Positions 49,415-57,958 of a stretch of DNA of 64,000 nucleotides are shown one piece after another. Every line of letters begins with the position of its first letter. Position 1 is the first letter of the stretch. A program made the position numbers and the translations under genes. Source of the DNA: Candidatus Defluviilinea proxima (lineage in GTDB: Bacteria > Chloroflexota > Anaerolineae > Anaerolineales > Villigracilaceae); NCBI GenBank assembly GCA_016721115.1, contig JADKIW010000001.1:1627501-1691500 (forward strand). The letters run 5' to 3'. Under the pieces are notes generated by a model. That model saw only the letters and a program-made list of their open reading frames with translations. It had not been told where the DNA came from and searched no databases.

Positions 49415-49450
49415 AAAAATTCATTACCCACTTGGGTAATGAATTTTTTA
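49415..49450 (+). terminator. Terminator after the sensor-linked binding protein
   Basis: A perfect 15-bp stem AAAAATTCATTACCC/GGGTAATGAATTTTT with loop ACTT, ending in a T run. Confidence 0.85.
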
Positions 49451-49524
49451 TTTGTTAACACAATGAGAAAATCAACCTCTTTCCAAAAAGAAAACATGGC
49501 TTTTCATACCGCAAAGCTGTATCC

Positions 49525-49553
49525 TTGCAATAGATTGTTACCGCTAACATACT
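49525..49553 (+). promoter_or_regulatory. Promoter and LacI operator of the ytfQRT-like operon
   Basis: TGTTACCGCTAACA (49536-49549) differs from the tandem operators at 37057 in two symmetrical positions. A possible promoter, TTGCAA (49525-49530) and CATACT (49548-49553) with 17-bp spacing, would place it between the two boxes. Confidence 0.65.
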
Positions 49554-49625
49554 CCTCTTAGATGAGTTTGATTTTCCACCTCATCCATTTTATTTGTGTA
49601 TCCTGAGGGAACAAGCAGGATCAAT

Positions 49626-49802
49626 AAGGAGGTGATCTGATAGAAAAGTTTTAGATTGAGCAAAAAGGAAGCGCACACCGCGAGATTGGCGTCTGAGGTG
49701 CACGCTCCCGAACGAGATTGCCATCAATAATGAAGGCAATCTGTCTACGATTGATTATAACGCCAACATTTGGTCCTACCATCTAATAATAAGGAGAAGA
49801 AA
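49626..49802 (+). ncRNA. Candidate structured leader RNA, copy B
   Basis: The same architecture as 38189-38365. AAGGAGGTGATC (49626-49637) comes first, then GGAAGCGCAC, a stem CACC/GGTG (49676-49679, 49697-49700) with TTGGCGT (49686-49692) in the loop, and ACGCCAA at 49760-49766. The gene starts at 49803. The intervening part forms its own hairpin AGATTGCC/GGCAATCT (49714-49721, 49734-49741). Distances between blocks differ from copy A by at most one base. Confidence 0.6.
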
Positions 49803-50852
49803 ATGTCTAAGAAATTGCTTTTCAACTTGCTGGCTGTTTTGATGCTGGCTAGCCTCATGCTTTCCGCCTGTGGTTCCCCGGCTCCTGTTGCCACCGAAGA
49901 AGCCCCCGCTGCTGCAACCGAAGCTCCTGCCGCTGCTACTGAAGCCCCCGCCGCTGCAACCGAAGCTCCTGCGAAAACAACCTACACCTACGCTGACATG
50001 ACTTTGTGCTACCCTCAGCTTGGTGCAGAGAGTGACTGGCGCACTGCCAATACCGCTTCCTTCAAGGAAACCGCTGAACAGTTGGGTGTGAAATTGGTCT
50101 TTTCTGATGCTCAACAGAAGCAGGAAAACCAGATCTCTGCCATGCGCGCTTGTATTCAACAAGGCGTGGATGTGATCGCTCTGCCCCCAGTCGTTGAAGA
50201 TGGTTGGGATGCAGTCCTTCAAGAAGCCAAAGATGCAGAAATTCCTGTCATCATTGTTGATCGTTCCGTCTCTGCTGACAAGTCCCTGTATGTTTCCCAC
50301 ATCGGTTCCGACATGGTGTTGGAAGGTAGAAAATCTGGCGAAGAAATGAACAAGTTGCTGCCCGAAGGTGGTAACGTTCTTGAAATTAGTGGTACCACTG
50401 GCTCCGGCGCTGCAACTGGCCGTGCTAAGGGCTTCCGCGAAACACTCAATGCTAACATCACGATTTTGGACTCCCAGACTGGTAACTTCAACCCGACTGA
50501 AGCCAAGCCCGTTGCTGAAGCTTTCTTGAAGAAATACGCTGGCCAGATCGACGGCTTCTTCATCCACAATGATGGTATGGCTCAGGCCGTTGTCGAAGCT
50601 TTGAAGGCCGCTGGTGTGAAACCCGGTGAAATCAAGATCGTGTCTGTCGATGGTACCCGTGGTGGTTTCCAGATGATGATTGATGGTTGGGTACAGGCCG
50701 ACGTTGAATGCAATCCTCTGCTTGGACCGCAGGTCATGGAAATGGCTCTCAAACTTATGAACGGCGAACAGATCGAAGCCGAAGTTCTCACCAACGAGAC
50801 CGTTTACTATCCTGACAATGCGGCTGAATTGCTCCCGACCCGCAAGTACTAA
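49803..50852 (+). CDS. ytfQ: YtfQ-type sugar-binding lipoprotein
   Basis: A 349-residue CUT2 binding protein for a hexo- or pentofuranose-type sugar. ATG 49803 follows AAGGAGAAGAAA. Lipobox LSAC is followed by a linker of repeated AATEAPA units to about residue 58. The binding domain contains QLGAESDWRTANTASFKETA, DAQQKQENQISAM, IIVDRSVSADKSLYVSHIGSD and DVECNPLLGP, typical of galactofuranose-binding YtfQ. In Shewanella, related proteins (AraU) bind arabinose, and the arabinose genes downstream favour that here. It heads the importer operon after an operator and a structured leader. Confidence 0.92.
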   Translation: MSKKLLFNLLAVLMLASLMLSACGSPAPVATEEAPAAATEAPAAATEAPAAATEAPAKTTYTYADMTLCYPQLGAESDWRTANTASFKETAEQLGVKLVFSDAQQKQENQISAMRACIQQGVDVIALPPVVEDGWDAVLQEAKDAEIPVIIVDRSVSADKSLYVSHIGSDMVLEGRKSGEEMNKLLPEGGNVLEISGTTGSGAATGRAKGFRETLNANITILDSQTGNFNPTEAKPVAEAFLKKYAGQIDGFFIHNDGMAQAVVEALKAAGVKPGEIKIVSVDGTRGGFQMMIDGWVQADVECNPLLGPQVMEMALKLMNGEQIEAEVLTNETVYYPDNAAELLPTRKY

Positions 50853-50906
50853 AAGATTTATCCAGGTGTTGTTGTACTAAGATTTCCTGGGATCACGTAA
50901 TATAAA

Positions 50907-50936
50907 GAAGCGGCGTTTGAAAAAACGCCGCTTCTT
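50907..50936 (+). terminator. Hairpin between ytfQ-like and ytfR-like genes
   Basis: A perfect 12-bp stem GAAGCGGCGTTT/AAACGCCGCTTC with a GAAA loop, followed by TTCCCC. With only two T's it is probably leaky, allowing lower expression of the transporter genes downstream. Confidence 0.65.
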
Positions 50937-50999
50937 CCCCAAAACCAAACCTGTGTATGATACACATACCGAATAAAATAAAAGACAGGTGAAAATATT

Positions 51000-52517
51000 A
51001 TGGCAGATTCTCAAAACATTCTAAATATGAAAGGGATCAAGAAATCCTTTCCTGGTGTTGCAGCCCTTGAGGATGTCGATTTTTCCCTGCGAAAAGGGGA
51101 AGTCCATGCCTTGATAGGCGAGAATGGAGCGGGGAAATCCACTTTGATCAAAGTTTTGACGGGGGTAGAGCATCCTGATGCAGGTTCCATTGAATTGGAT
51201 GGCAACCTGATACACGTTAGATCTCCTCAGCATTCTCAGGAACTTGGTATTAGCACGGTGTATCAGGAAATTAATCTGTGCACGAATATCTCGGTCGCTG
51301 AAAATATTATGCTTGGTTTTGAACCTCGTAACTTTTTCGGCATTGATTGGAAAAAACTAAATGCTATGGCCCGTCAGGCAATGAAAAGGCTTGACGTTGA
51401 TATTGATGTTACACAACCGTTGGGAAATTTTTCAGTCGCCATTCAACAAATGGTGGCAATCGTTCGTTCTCTTGAAGTTGCTTCTGCGAAAATCTTAATT
51501 CTCGATGAACCCACATCAAGTTTGGATGTTAATGAAACTGCCCAACTTTTCGATGTGATACGTAAGCTAAAAAGTGAGGGGATAGGTATCGTTTTCGTTA
51601 CTCATTTTCTTGACCAGGTTTATACAATAACTGACCGCATTACTGTGTTGCGTAACGGTAAATTGGTTGGCACTTATAATACGGCTTCGTTGCCTCGCAT
51701 TGAACTGATTAGCAAAATGCTAGGGCGCAGTTTAACTGATCTGGATGAAGTGTCAAAGGCCAAACAAAAAAGTGAACAAAATAAGAAGGATAAAGAAGTC
51801 CTTGTTGAAGCGAAGGGACTAGGCCTCTCAGGTTCCATAGAACCGATCGATTTAGAGCTACATGCGAATGAGGTCGTTGGACTTGCTGGGTTATTAGGGT
51901 CAGGCCGTACTGAAATCGCAAACCTGATTTTTGGTATTGATGCTCCTGATTCGGGTTCTCTCACAATAAGGGGTAAAAAGATCACGCATTTTTCACCTTT
52001 GGAATCTCTTGAGAATGGTATCGCCTTATGTCCTGAAGACCGTAAAGCAGAGGGTATTGTAGGGGATCTAACAATTCGGGAAAATATTATTCTGGCGTTA
52101 CAGGCGCGTTATGGATGGTTTAAATTCATAAGTACTCAGAAACAATATGAAATTGCCAAAAAGTATATAGAACTTTTGGGAATTGCCACTCCATCGCCAG
52201 ATCAGCTGGTCAAAAACTTAAGTGGTGGGAATCAACAAAAAGTCATTCTGGCGCGCTGGCTTGCAACAGACCCTCAGGTGTTGATCTTGGATGAACCCAC
52301 CCGCGGTATTGATGTAGGGGCGAAAGCTGAAATTCAAAAGTTGGTATTGGAATTGGTTGAGGAAGGCAAGTCGATCATTTTCATATCCTCTGAGTTGGAA
52401 GAAGTACTGCGCACCAGTAACCGCATTATCGTACTGCGAGACCATAAGAAAGCCGCTGAATATTCCGGCGATGTAGATGATCACACCATTATCCAAACAA
52501 TGGCAGGGATTTTATGA
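51000..52517 (+). CDS. ytfR: YtfR-type sugar ABC ATPase
   Basis: A 505-residue double ATPase. The first domain has Walker A GENGAGKST (about 38-46), Walker B AKILILDEPTSS; the second has the degenerate GLLGSGRTE, signature NLSGGNQQKV and LILDEPTRGIDVGAK. It is similar to GguA in this window but lacks the GguA insertion near residue 57. ATG 51000 lies 147 bp after the binding-protein gene, beyond a hairpin. The gene overlaps the first permease gene by 4 bases. It powers the importer formed with the two permeases that follow. Confidence 0.93.
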   Translation: MADSQNILNMKGIKKSFPGVAALEDVDFSLRKGEVHALIGENGAGKSTLIKVLTGVEHPDAGSIELDGNLIHVRSPQHSQELGISTVYQEINLCTNISVAENIMLGFEPRNFFGIDWKKLNAMARQAMKRLDVDIDVTQPLGNFSVAIQQMVAIVRSLEVASAKILILDEPTSSLDVNETAQLFDVIRKLKSEGIGIVFVTHFLDQVYTITDRITVLRNGKLVGTYNTASLPRIELISKMLGRSLTDLDEVSKAKQKSEQNKKDKEVLVEAKGLGLSGSIEPIDLELHANEVVGLAGLLGSGRTEIANLIFGIDAPDSGSLTIRGKKITHFSPLESLENGIALCPEDRKAEGIVGDLTIRENIILALQARYGWFKFISTQKQYEIAKKYIELLGIATPSPDQLVKNLSGGNQQKVILARWLATDPQVLILDEPTRGIDVGAKAEIQKLVLELVEEGKSIIFISSELEEVLRTSNRIIVLRDHKKAAEYSGDVDDHTIIQTMAGIL

Positions 52518-53596
52518 AAAACAATACACCTTTATTCAAACGCATGCGTGAAAATCGTTTGTTTTGGCCTTTGGTTGCACTGGCTTTGATTTTCATTTTT
52601 AATGCGATCTTTTCCCCGGGGTTCTTTAAACTCGGAATCCTGGACGGCCATTTATACGGGAATCTGATCGACGTTTTCAATAATTCAGCTCCCTTGATGT
52701 TAGTGGCCCTTGGAATGACCCTGGTCATTGCTACCGGCGGCGTTGACCTTTCGGTGGGCGCAGTAATTGCCATCTCGGCTGGAATGGGCGCGGTATTGAT
52801 CAATCCAGTGTTTGGTAATGAAGAAATAACAAATGCTGTGGCGGCAGATCCCAATTTGACCAATACTCCATTATGGTTGGTTGTGGTGGTTACTCTGTTG
52901 GCTGGTACCCTGTGCGGTTTGTGGAACGGGATACTGGTTTCACGGGCCAAAATCTCGCCGATGGTGGCGACCTTGATCTTGATGGTGGCCGGTCGCGGAA
53001 TTGCCCAGTTGATTGAAAGAGGGCAAATTATGACCGTTTATTACACGCCCTATTTTTGGTTTGGTAACGGGTTCATATTGGGGTTACCTGTTTCAATGTA
53101 TATCGTGGCGCTTGTGTACATAATCGCCTGGGTATTGGTGCGTAAAACATCGATTGGTCTGTTTATCGAGTCGGTTGGGCTCAATTCCAAATCGACATAT
53201 TACAGTGGCATTAGCGAGAAGAACGTCAAATTGTTTGCTTATACATTTTGCGGTTTCTGTGGCGCTGTTGCAGGACTGATCCTCGGCTCCTACATCCATG
53301 CGATTGATGCCAACAATATTGGCCTCAATTATGAACTGGACGCGATCTTTGCGGTTGTTATTGGCGGTACTCTGATGTCGGGTGGCCGGTTCTCCCTGCT
53401 CGCCAGCATCATTGGCGCTCTTATCATTTGGACTTTCACGATCACCATGTACATCTTTGGCGTGCCAGCCAATGCCTTGTTGGCAGGTCGAGCCGTGCTT
53501 GTTCTGGTGGTGATCCTCCTTTATTCTGATTACGCTCGTGTATTCTTGAACAGACTTGTGGATCGAAAAGGACCCCGACATGACGCAACGAATTAA
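52514..53596 (+). CDS. ytfT: YtfT-type sugar ABC permease
   Basis: A 360-residue membrane permease of the RbsC class. Landmarks are MTLVIATGGVDLSVGAVIAI (about 73-92), GLWNGILVSRAKISPMVATLIL, and in the second half NSKSTYYSGISEKNVKLFAY and ELDAIFAVVIGGTLMSGGR. Some ten helices are predicted. The start overlaps the ATPase gene by 4 bases. It pairs with the second permease directly after it; having two different permeases is typical of YtfQRT-YjfF and AraUVWZ importers. Confidence 0.93.
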   Translation: MKNNTPLFKRMRENRLFWPLVALALIFIFNAIFSPGFFKLGILDGHLYGNLIDVFNNSAPLMLVALGMTLVIATGGVDLSVGAVIAISAGMGAVLINPVFGNEEITNAVAADPNLTNTPLWLVVVVTLLAGTLCGLWNGILVSRAKISPMVATLILMVAGRGIAQLIERGQIMTVYYTPYFWFGNGFILGLPVSMYIVALVYIIAWVLVRKTSIGLFIESVGLNSKSTYYSGISEKNVKLFAYTFCGFCGAVAGLILGSYIHAIDANNIGLNYELDAIFAVVIGGTLMSGGRFSLLASIIGALIIWTFTITMYIFGVPANALLAGRAVLVLVVILLYSDYARVFLNRLVDRKGPRHDATN

Positions 53597-54560
53597 ATTA
53601 TTCCTTTTGAATAATGGCCCTCTGTTAACGACCATATTGATATTTGTTCTGGTCTATTATGCAGGCGGCCAGTTGTATCCCAAGATGCAGAAGCCCCAGG
53701 TGTTTTTTAACCTGTTTATCAATACAGCCAGTCTATTGATCGTTTCCATTGGGATGACATTTGTGATCCTGACCAAAGGGATCGACCTTTCTGTGGCAGG
53801 TATGATCGCCTTGACATCTGCCGCATCCGCCGCGATCCTCTTGAAAGGTGTCAATCCGGTCCTCGTAATGATATTGATGTTGCTGATGGGCATCGCGTTC
53901 GGGATTGCCCAAGGCAGTATTATTCACTACCTGAAAGTGGAACCTTTCATCGTGACCTTGATGGGTCTCTTTTTTACACGTGGGATGGCATTCATCATCA
54001 CTCTCTCCTCCTTGACCATTAAGGACCCTTTCTACCGTTATCTGGCATTGACCAAACTTCACATTCCCTTTTTTGAAAAGGCGTATTTGTATATTCCTTC
54101 CCTCGTTGGTCCTTTGTTACTGCTTGTAGCAGTTTACCTTGCGAAATTCACTCGCTTTGGCCGAACTGTTTATGCCATTGGCAATAGCGAACAATCTGCC
54201 ATGCTTATGGGGTTGCCGGTGGCACGTACGAAAATCGCAGTGTATGCCTTTGGTGGTTTTTGTTCTGCTCTTGCAGGGATCGTATTTAGTATTTCCCTTC
54301 TCTCTGGCTATGGCGGATATGCTCCAGGGATGGAATTGGATGCCATCGCATCTGTAGTGATAGGTGGCACGATGTTAACTGGTGGCGTTGGAAATGTGAT
54401 CGGTACTCTATTTGGGGTCTTGATCAACGGTACCATCGTCTCCATCCTTCAGTTCAATGGAACATTGAGCTCCTGGTGGACACGTATCGGCGTTGGTGTA
54501 TTGACCTTGGTCTTTATTGGTATTCAAAGCTTGTTTTACATGAGAAAAAAGCATTCCTAA
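53580..54560 (+). CDS. yjfF: YjfF-type sugar ABC permease
   Basis: A 326-residue RbsC-class permease. ATG 53580 lies 17 bases inside the end of the previous gene; a farther in-frame start would overlap more and is not needed. Landmarks are MTFVILTKGIDLSVAGMIALTS, VEPFIVTLMGLFFTRGMAFII, RTVYAIGNSEQSAMLMGLPV and ELDAIASVVIGGTMLTGGVG. It completes the two-permease importer. A thioredoxin-like lipoprotein gene follows 12 bp downstream in what seems the same transcript. Confidence 0.93.
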   Translation: MTQRIKLFLLNNGPLLTTILIFVLVYYAGGQLYPKMQKPQVFFNLFINTASLLIVSIGMTFVILTKGIDLSVAGMIALTSAASAAILLKGVNPVLVMILMLLMGIAFGIAQGSIIHYLKVEPFIVTLMGLFFTRGMAFIITLSSLTIKDPFYRYLALTKLHIPFFEKAYLYIPSLVGPLLLLVAVYLAKFTRFGRTVYAIGNSEQSAMLMGLPVARTKIAVYAFGGFCSALAGIVFSISLLSGYGGYAPGMELDAIASVVIGGTMLTGGVGNVIGTLFGVLINGTIVSILQFNGTLSSWWTRIGVGVLTLVFIGIQSLFYMRKKHS

Positions 54561-54572
54561 TTTAGGAGCTAC

Positions 54573-55148
54573 GTGAAAAAACTTTTATTGTTTTCTTTGG
54601 CCTTCTCCTTGTTGGTTTTTGTACTGCCTGCCTGCACTTCGCCGCAAACGAGTGCAGCAGGCACACAAGAACCAGTGGTTGCCTCTCCCTCTGCGGTTAC
54701 CACTCCAGAATGGTTCAGTATGGAATTGACAGACGCCCAAACTGGCGAAACATTCACCATTAACGATTATTCGGGAAAAGTGGTTTTACTTGAAACAATG
54801 GCGATGTGGTGCCCAAACTGTCTCCTCCAGGCGGGGCAGGTACAGAGACTGCACGAAGCACTTGGCAACCCTGAAGATTTGATCTCGATCAGCCTCGATG
54901 TGGATGTAAATGAAGATGAAGCTTCCCTCAAAGCATATGCTACTGAATATGGTCTTGACTGGCACGTGGCAGTTGCGCCGCTTTTAGTGGCCCGCGCTCT
55001 TGGAAATTTATATACTGCTCAATATTTGAATCCACCTCTTTCTCCCATGATGATCATTGACCGTAAAGGCAATGTCCATCACTTGGAGTATGGTCTTAAG
55101 GATGTAGAAACACTGCAAAAGGCTTTGGAGCCTTACTTGGCGGAATAG
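54573..55148 (+). CDS. TlpA-like thioredoxin-fold lipoprotein
   Basis: A 191-residue exported protein starting at GTG 54573 after TAGGAG. Lipobox LPAC is followed by a short linker. The mature domain starts WFSMELTDAQTGETFTINDY and continues GKVVLLETMAMWCPNCLLQ, with the redox pair WCPNC (about residues 74-78), and PLSPMMIIDRKGNVHHLEYG with the cis-Pro loop. It is a membrane-anchored disulfide-exchange protein of the TlpA/ResA class. Its place at the end of a sugar importer operon is unusual; keeping cysteines of an exported partner reduced would be a speculative link. Confidence 0.88.
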   Translation: MKKLLLFSLAFSLLVFVLPACTSPQTSAAGTQEPVVASPSAVTTPEWFSMELTDAQTGETFTINDYSGKVVLLETMAMWCPNCLLQAGQVQRLHEALGNPEDLISISLDVDVNEDEASLKAYATEYGLDWHVAVAPLLVARALGNLYTAQYLNPPLSPMMIIDRKGNVHHLEYGLKDVETLQKALEPYLAE

Positions 55149-55190
55149 TTGACTTTAAAATCGATAATGGCTAGAATGTTATCGGTAACA
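55149..55190 (+). promoter_or_regulatory. Promoter and LacI operator of dehydrogenase-araBDA genes
   Basis: TTGACT (55149-55154) and TAGAAT (55172-55177) are 17 bp apart. The palindrome TGTTATCGGTAACA (55177-55190) begins at the last base of the -10 box, the same placement as at 37057. Confidence 0.8.
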
Positions 55191-55231
55191 TAAGGAAAAA
55201 CATAATAAACAATCTGCTTTTGGAATAATAA

Positions 55232-56227
55232 ATGAAATCTGTTCGTTTGCACGGGACTGGCAATCTACAAATACATGAGGAACCTGTCCCAACGACAGGG
55301 ATGGGGGAAAAGCTTGTTCGCATCAAAGCTGTGGGGGTATGTGGTTCTGACTTACATTGGTTCTCTGAAGGTTCCATTGGCGATGCAAGATTAAGTCGCC
55401 CGTTGGTGTTGGGGCACGAAATGGCAGGCGAGACGGAGGATGGTCAACGGGTGGCGATTGATCCTGCAATTCCCTGTGGCCATTGTGAGTTTTGTGAACT
55501 AGGACATCCCAACCTTTGTGAAGACATGATCTTTGCAGGACACGGCAAACATGACGGTGCCTTAAGAGAATACGCCTCATATCCGACCCGTTGCCTGTTT
55601 CCAATTCCTGATTTCTTATCCTACGCTGACGGTGCGATGCTCGAGCCTCTTGGCGTAGCCATCCATACCGTTGACTTAGGGCATCTCAAAGCAGGGATGA
55701 CTGTCGGGGTATTCGGTTGTGGTCCCATCGGGTTGATGATCATTCAGATGGCGAAGTTATCAGGCGCCGCAACTATTTTTGCAACAGATAAACTTCCGCA
55801 TAGAGTTGAAGCGGCAAAACGTTTCGGGGCCGATCAGGCTTATTTAGTTGGAGACAGTGACCAGCTAGGCGAGATCCGAGCGGCGACTCAGGGGCGCGGA
55901 GTCGATGTCAGTTTTGAAGCGGCTGGGGTGCAGGATGCGGTTGATGATGCGGTCGCCGCTGTTCGTCCAGGTGGAAAATTAATTCTTGCAGGAATCCCAG
56001 GCGATGATAAAACTTCTTTTTCGGCATCTGTTGCAAGGCGCAAAGGGCTGACGATAAAACTTGTGCGGCGCATGAAGCATACCTATCCGCGCGCGATCGA
56101 GTTGGTGTCGAAAGGGTTGGTGGATGTGCGTTCGTTGGTCACGCATAGCTTTCCGTTGACACAAGCAAGTGATGCGTTCCGTGTGGCGGAGCGGCGCGAT
56201 GGTTTGAAAATCATGATCGAGATGTGA
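55232..56227 (+). CDS. Zinc-dependent medium-chain alcohol/polyol dehydrogenase
   Basis: A 331-residue zinc dehydrogenase of the threonine/sorbitol dehydrogenase group. Catalytic zinc ligands are in VCGSDLHWF (Cys about 38) and LGHEMAGE (about 64-71); structural zinc cysteines are in PCGHCEFCELGHPNLC (about 80-95). The Rossmann motif is VGVFGCGPIGLMII (about 153-166). It is the first gene after the operator at 55177 and precedes araB, so it belongs to the pentose regulon. It could interconvert arabinitol, another polyol or a pentose; the substrate cannot be named. It is slightly shorter than usual (about 345). Confidence 0.9.
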   Translation: MKSVRLHGTGNLQIHEEPVPTTGMGEKLVRIKAVGVCGSDLHWFSEGSIGDARLSRPLVLGHEMAGETEDGQRVAIDPAIPCGHCEFCELGHPNLCEDMIFAGHGKHDGALREYASYPTRCLFPIPDFLSYADGAMLEPLGVAIHTVDLGHLKAGMTVGVFGCGPIGLMIIQMAKLSGAATIFATDKLPHRVEAAKRFGADQAYLVGDSDQLGEIRAATQGRGVDVSFEAAGVQDAVDDAVAAVRPGGKLILAGIPGDDKTSFSASVARRKGLTIKLVRRMKHTYPRAIELVSKGLVDVRSLVTHSFPLTQASDAFRVAERRDGLKIMIEM

Positions 56228-56235
56228 TATTGGAA

Positions 56236-56282
56236 TGTCGAAGCTCTACTTCGACGGACGTTTATGCAAGTAGAACTTGCGA
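56236..56282. repeat. Two small hairpins before araB
   Basis: GTCGAAG/CTTCGAC (56236-56254) and GCAAG/CTTGC (56265-56279) lie in the 76-bp gap. Neither has a U-tract. They may tune expression between the two genes. Confidence 0.35.
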
Positions 56283-56303
56283 AATCCAATTTTGGAGATA
56301 AAC

Positions 56304-57902
56304 ATGAATCAAAACGAAACCAAAAAAGCAATTGAAAGTGGAAAGACTGTACTTGGCATCGAGTTCGGCTCGACGCGCATCAAAGCTGTATTGATCAGTG
56401 AAGATCATTTGCCGATCGCATCGGGAAGCCATGAGTGGGAGAACAAACACGAGAATGGTGTTTGGACATACAGCATGGAGGATGTTTGGGCGGGCTTGCA
56501 GGATAGCTACAAAAATCTCAGCAAGGAAGTTTCTGAAAAGTACGGCGTTACGCTCAAGGCCATTGGCGCCATCGGTTTCAGCGCCATGATGCACGGTTAT
56601 GTGGTTGTGGATAAAGATGGAAAACTGCTCGTCCCGTTCCGCACGTGGCGCAACACCATTACAGGACAGGCATCGGAGCAACTTACAGACCTGTTCCAAT
56701 TTAATATTCCCCAACGTTGGAGCATTGCCCATCTGTATCAAGCGATCTTGAACAAGGAAGCGCATGTCAAAGACATCAGTCATCAAACCACGCTGGCTGG
56801 TTATGTCCATTGGAAGTTGACGGGGCAAAAAGTGTTGGGCGTTGGTGAAGCTTCGGGCATGTTCCCGATCGATAGTAAGACCAATGACTACGATAAAGGC
56901 ATGCTTGAGAAATTCAACGGATTGCTCAAAGCGGAAAAGATCGCGTGGAAACTTGAAGATATTTTGCCGAAAGTCCTTGTTGCTGGCGATGCCGCAGGTG
57001 TTTTGACTGCAGAAGGTGCAAAGTTACTTGATCCCACAGGCGGATTACAAGCTGGCATTCCGCTCTGCCCGCCCGAAGGTGATGCAGGTACGGGCATGGT
57101 TGCCACCAATAGCGTTGCTGTGCGAACGGGCAATGTCTCTGCAGGGACATCTGTCTTTGCGATGATCGTTTTAGAGAAGGCTTTGTCGAAGTTGTATCCC
57201 GAAATTGATATGGTGACAACGCCAACTGGCAAGCCTGTGGCGATGGTGCATAGCAATAACTGCACATCTGATCTCAACGCATGGGTGGATGTATTCGCTG
57301 AATTCTCCAAGGTGCTTGGCGTGGATATCAGTGAGTCCAAACTTTATGAAATGCTGTATCAAAAGGCACTTACAGGCGATGCGGATGCGGGCGGACTGCT
57401 TGCCTACAATTATGTCTCTGGCGAGCACATCACGCATCTTGAAGAGGGTCGTCCGTTGTTTGTGCGGACGCCCGAAAGCCGTTTCACACTTGCAAACTTC
57501 ATCCGTGTGAATCTGTTCTCATCGCTCGGCGCATTGAAGATCGGCATGGACATTCTCTTTGAACAGGAAAAAGTAAAGCTCGACCAGCTTCTCGGTCATG
57601 GTGGTTTCTTCAAGACCAAGGAAGTCGGTCAAAAGATGATGGCGGCTGCGATGAACGTCCCTGTTTCGGTGATGGAGACCGCAGGCGAAGGTGGCGCATG
57701 GGGCATCTCCTTGCTTGCCGCGTATATGCTCAACAAAGCAGGCGAACCTTTGGAAGCCTATCTCACCGATAAGGTCTTTGCTGGGGGAAATGCTGTGACG
57801 ATTGCGCCCGATCAAAAAGATGTGGCAGGCTTTGTAGCATTTATGGATCGCTACAAAAAAGGACTTGGTATCGAAAGAGCTGCAGTGGAAGGCTTGAAGT
57901 AG
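56304..57902 (+). CDS. araB: FGGY-family carbohydrate kinase, probable ribulokinase
   Basis: A 532-residue kinase; ATG 56304 follows TTGGAGA. The N-terminal phosphate-binding motif is GIEFGSTRIKAVL (about residues 17-29), with the substrate segment GFSAMMHGYV and FRTWRN, and the ATP half containing AGTSVFAMIV and GEGGAWGISLLAAYML. It belongs to the long FGGY branch (about 530) found beside araD and araA in Firmicutes and Chloroflexota. The following genes encode the ribulose-phosphate epimerase and arabinose isomerase, so phosphorylation of L-ribulose is the probable reaction. A xylulokinase function is less likely because no xylose isomerase is present. Confidence 0.88.
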   Translation: MNQNETKKAIESGKTVLGIEFGSTRIKAVLISEDHLPIASGSHEWENKHENGVWTYSMEDVWAGLQDSYKNLSKEVSEKYGVTLKAIGAIGFSAMMHGYVVVDKDGKLLVPFRTWRNTITGQASEQLTDLFQFNIPQRWSIAHLYQAILNKEAHVKDISHQTTLAGYVHWKLTGQKVLGVGEASGMFPIDSKTNDYDKGMLEKFNGLLKAEKIAWKLEDILPKVLVAGDAAGVLTAEGAKLLDPTGGLQAGIPLCPPEGDAGTGMVATNSVAVRTGNVSAGTSVFAMIVLEKALSKLYPEIDMVTTPTGKPVAMVHSNNCTSDLNAWVDVFAEFSKVLGVDISESKLYEMLYQKALTGDADAGGLLAYNYVSGEHITHLEEGRPLFVRTPESRFTLANFIRVNLFSSLGALKIGMDILFEQEKVKLDQLLGHGGFFKTKEVGQKMMAAAMNVPVSVMETAGEGGAWGISLLAAYMLNKAGEPLEAYLTDKVFAGGNAVTIAPDQKDVAGFVAFMDRYKKGLGIERAAVEGLK

Positions 57903-57921
57903 GTCACGTTTTATTGTGACC
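57902..57921 (+). repeat. Hairpin at the end of araB
   Basis: GGTCAC pairs with GTGACC around an 8-base loop, starting at the last base of the araB stop codon. A CGTCAC...GTGACC-like extension follows. It has no U-tract and probably protects or separates transcript segments. Confidence 0.35.
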
Positions 57922-57958
57922 GTCACGCTACAAGCATGACCTACGAATTGGAGAAACG

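Noticed and set aside
49656..49730. Possible leader peptide in copy B of the leader, starting at TTG
   Set aside because: The start is too far from the Shine-Dalgarno-like block, and the matching frame in copy A has a stop and no start codon. RNA structure explains the conservation better.
49866..49980. Repeated GCAACCGAAGC-type units as a tandem-repeat element
   Set aside because: They encode the Ala/Thr/Glu/Pro linker of the lipoprotein, in frame, and similar linkers occur in other binding proteins here.
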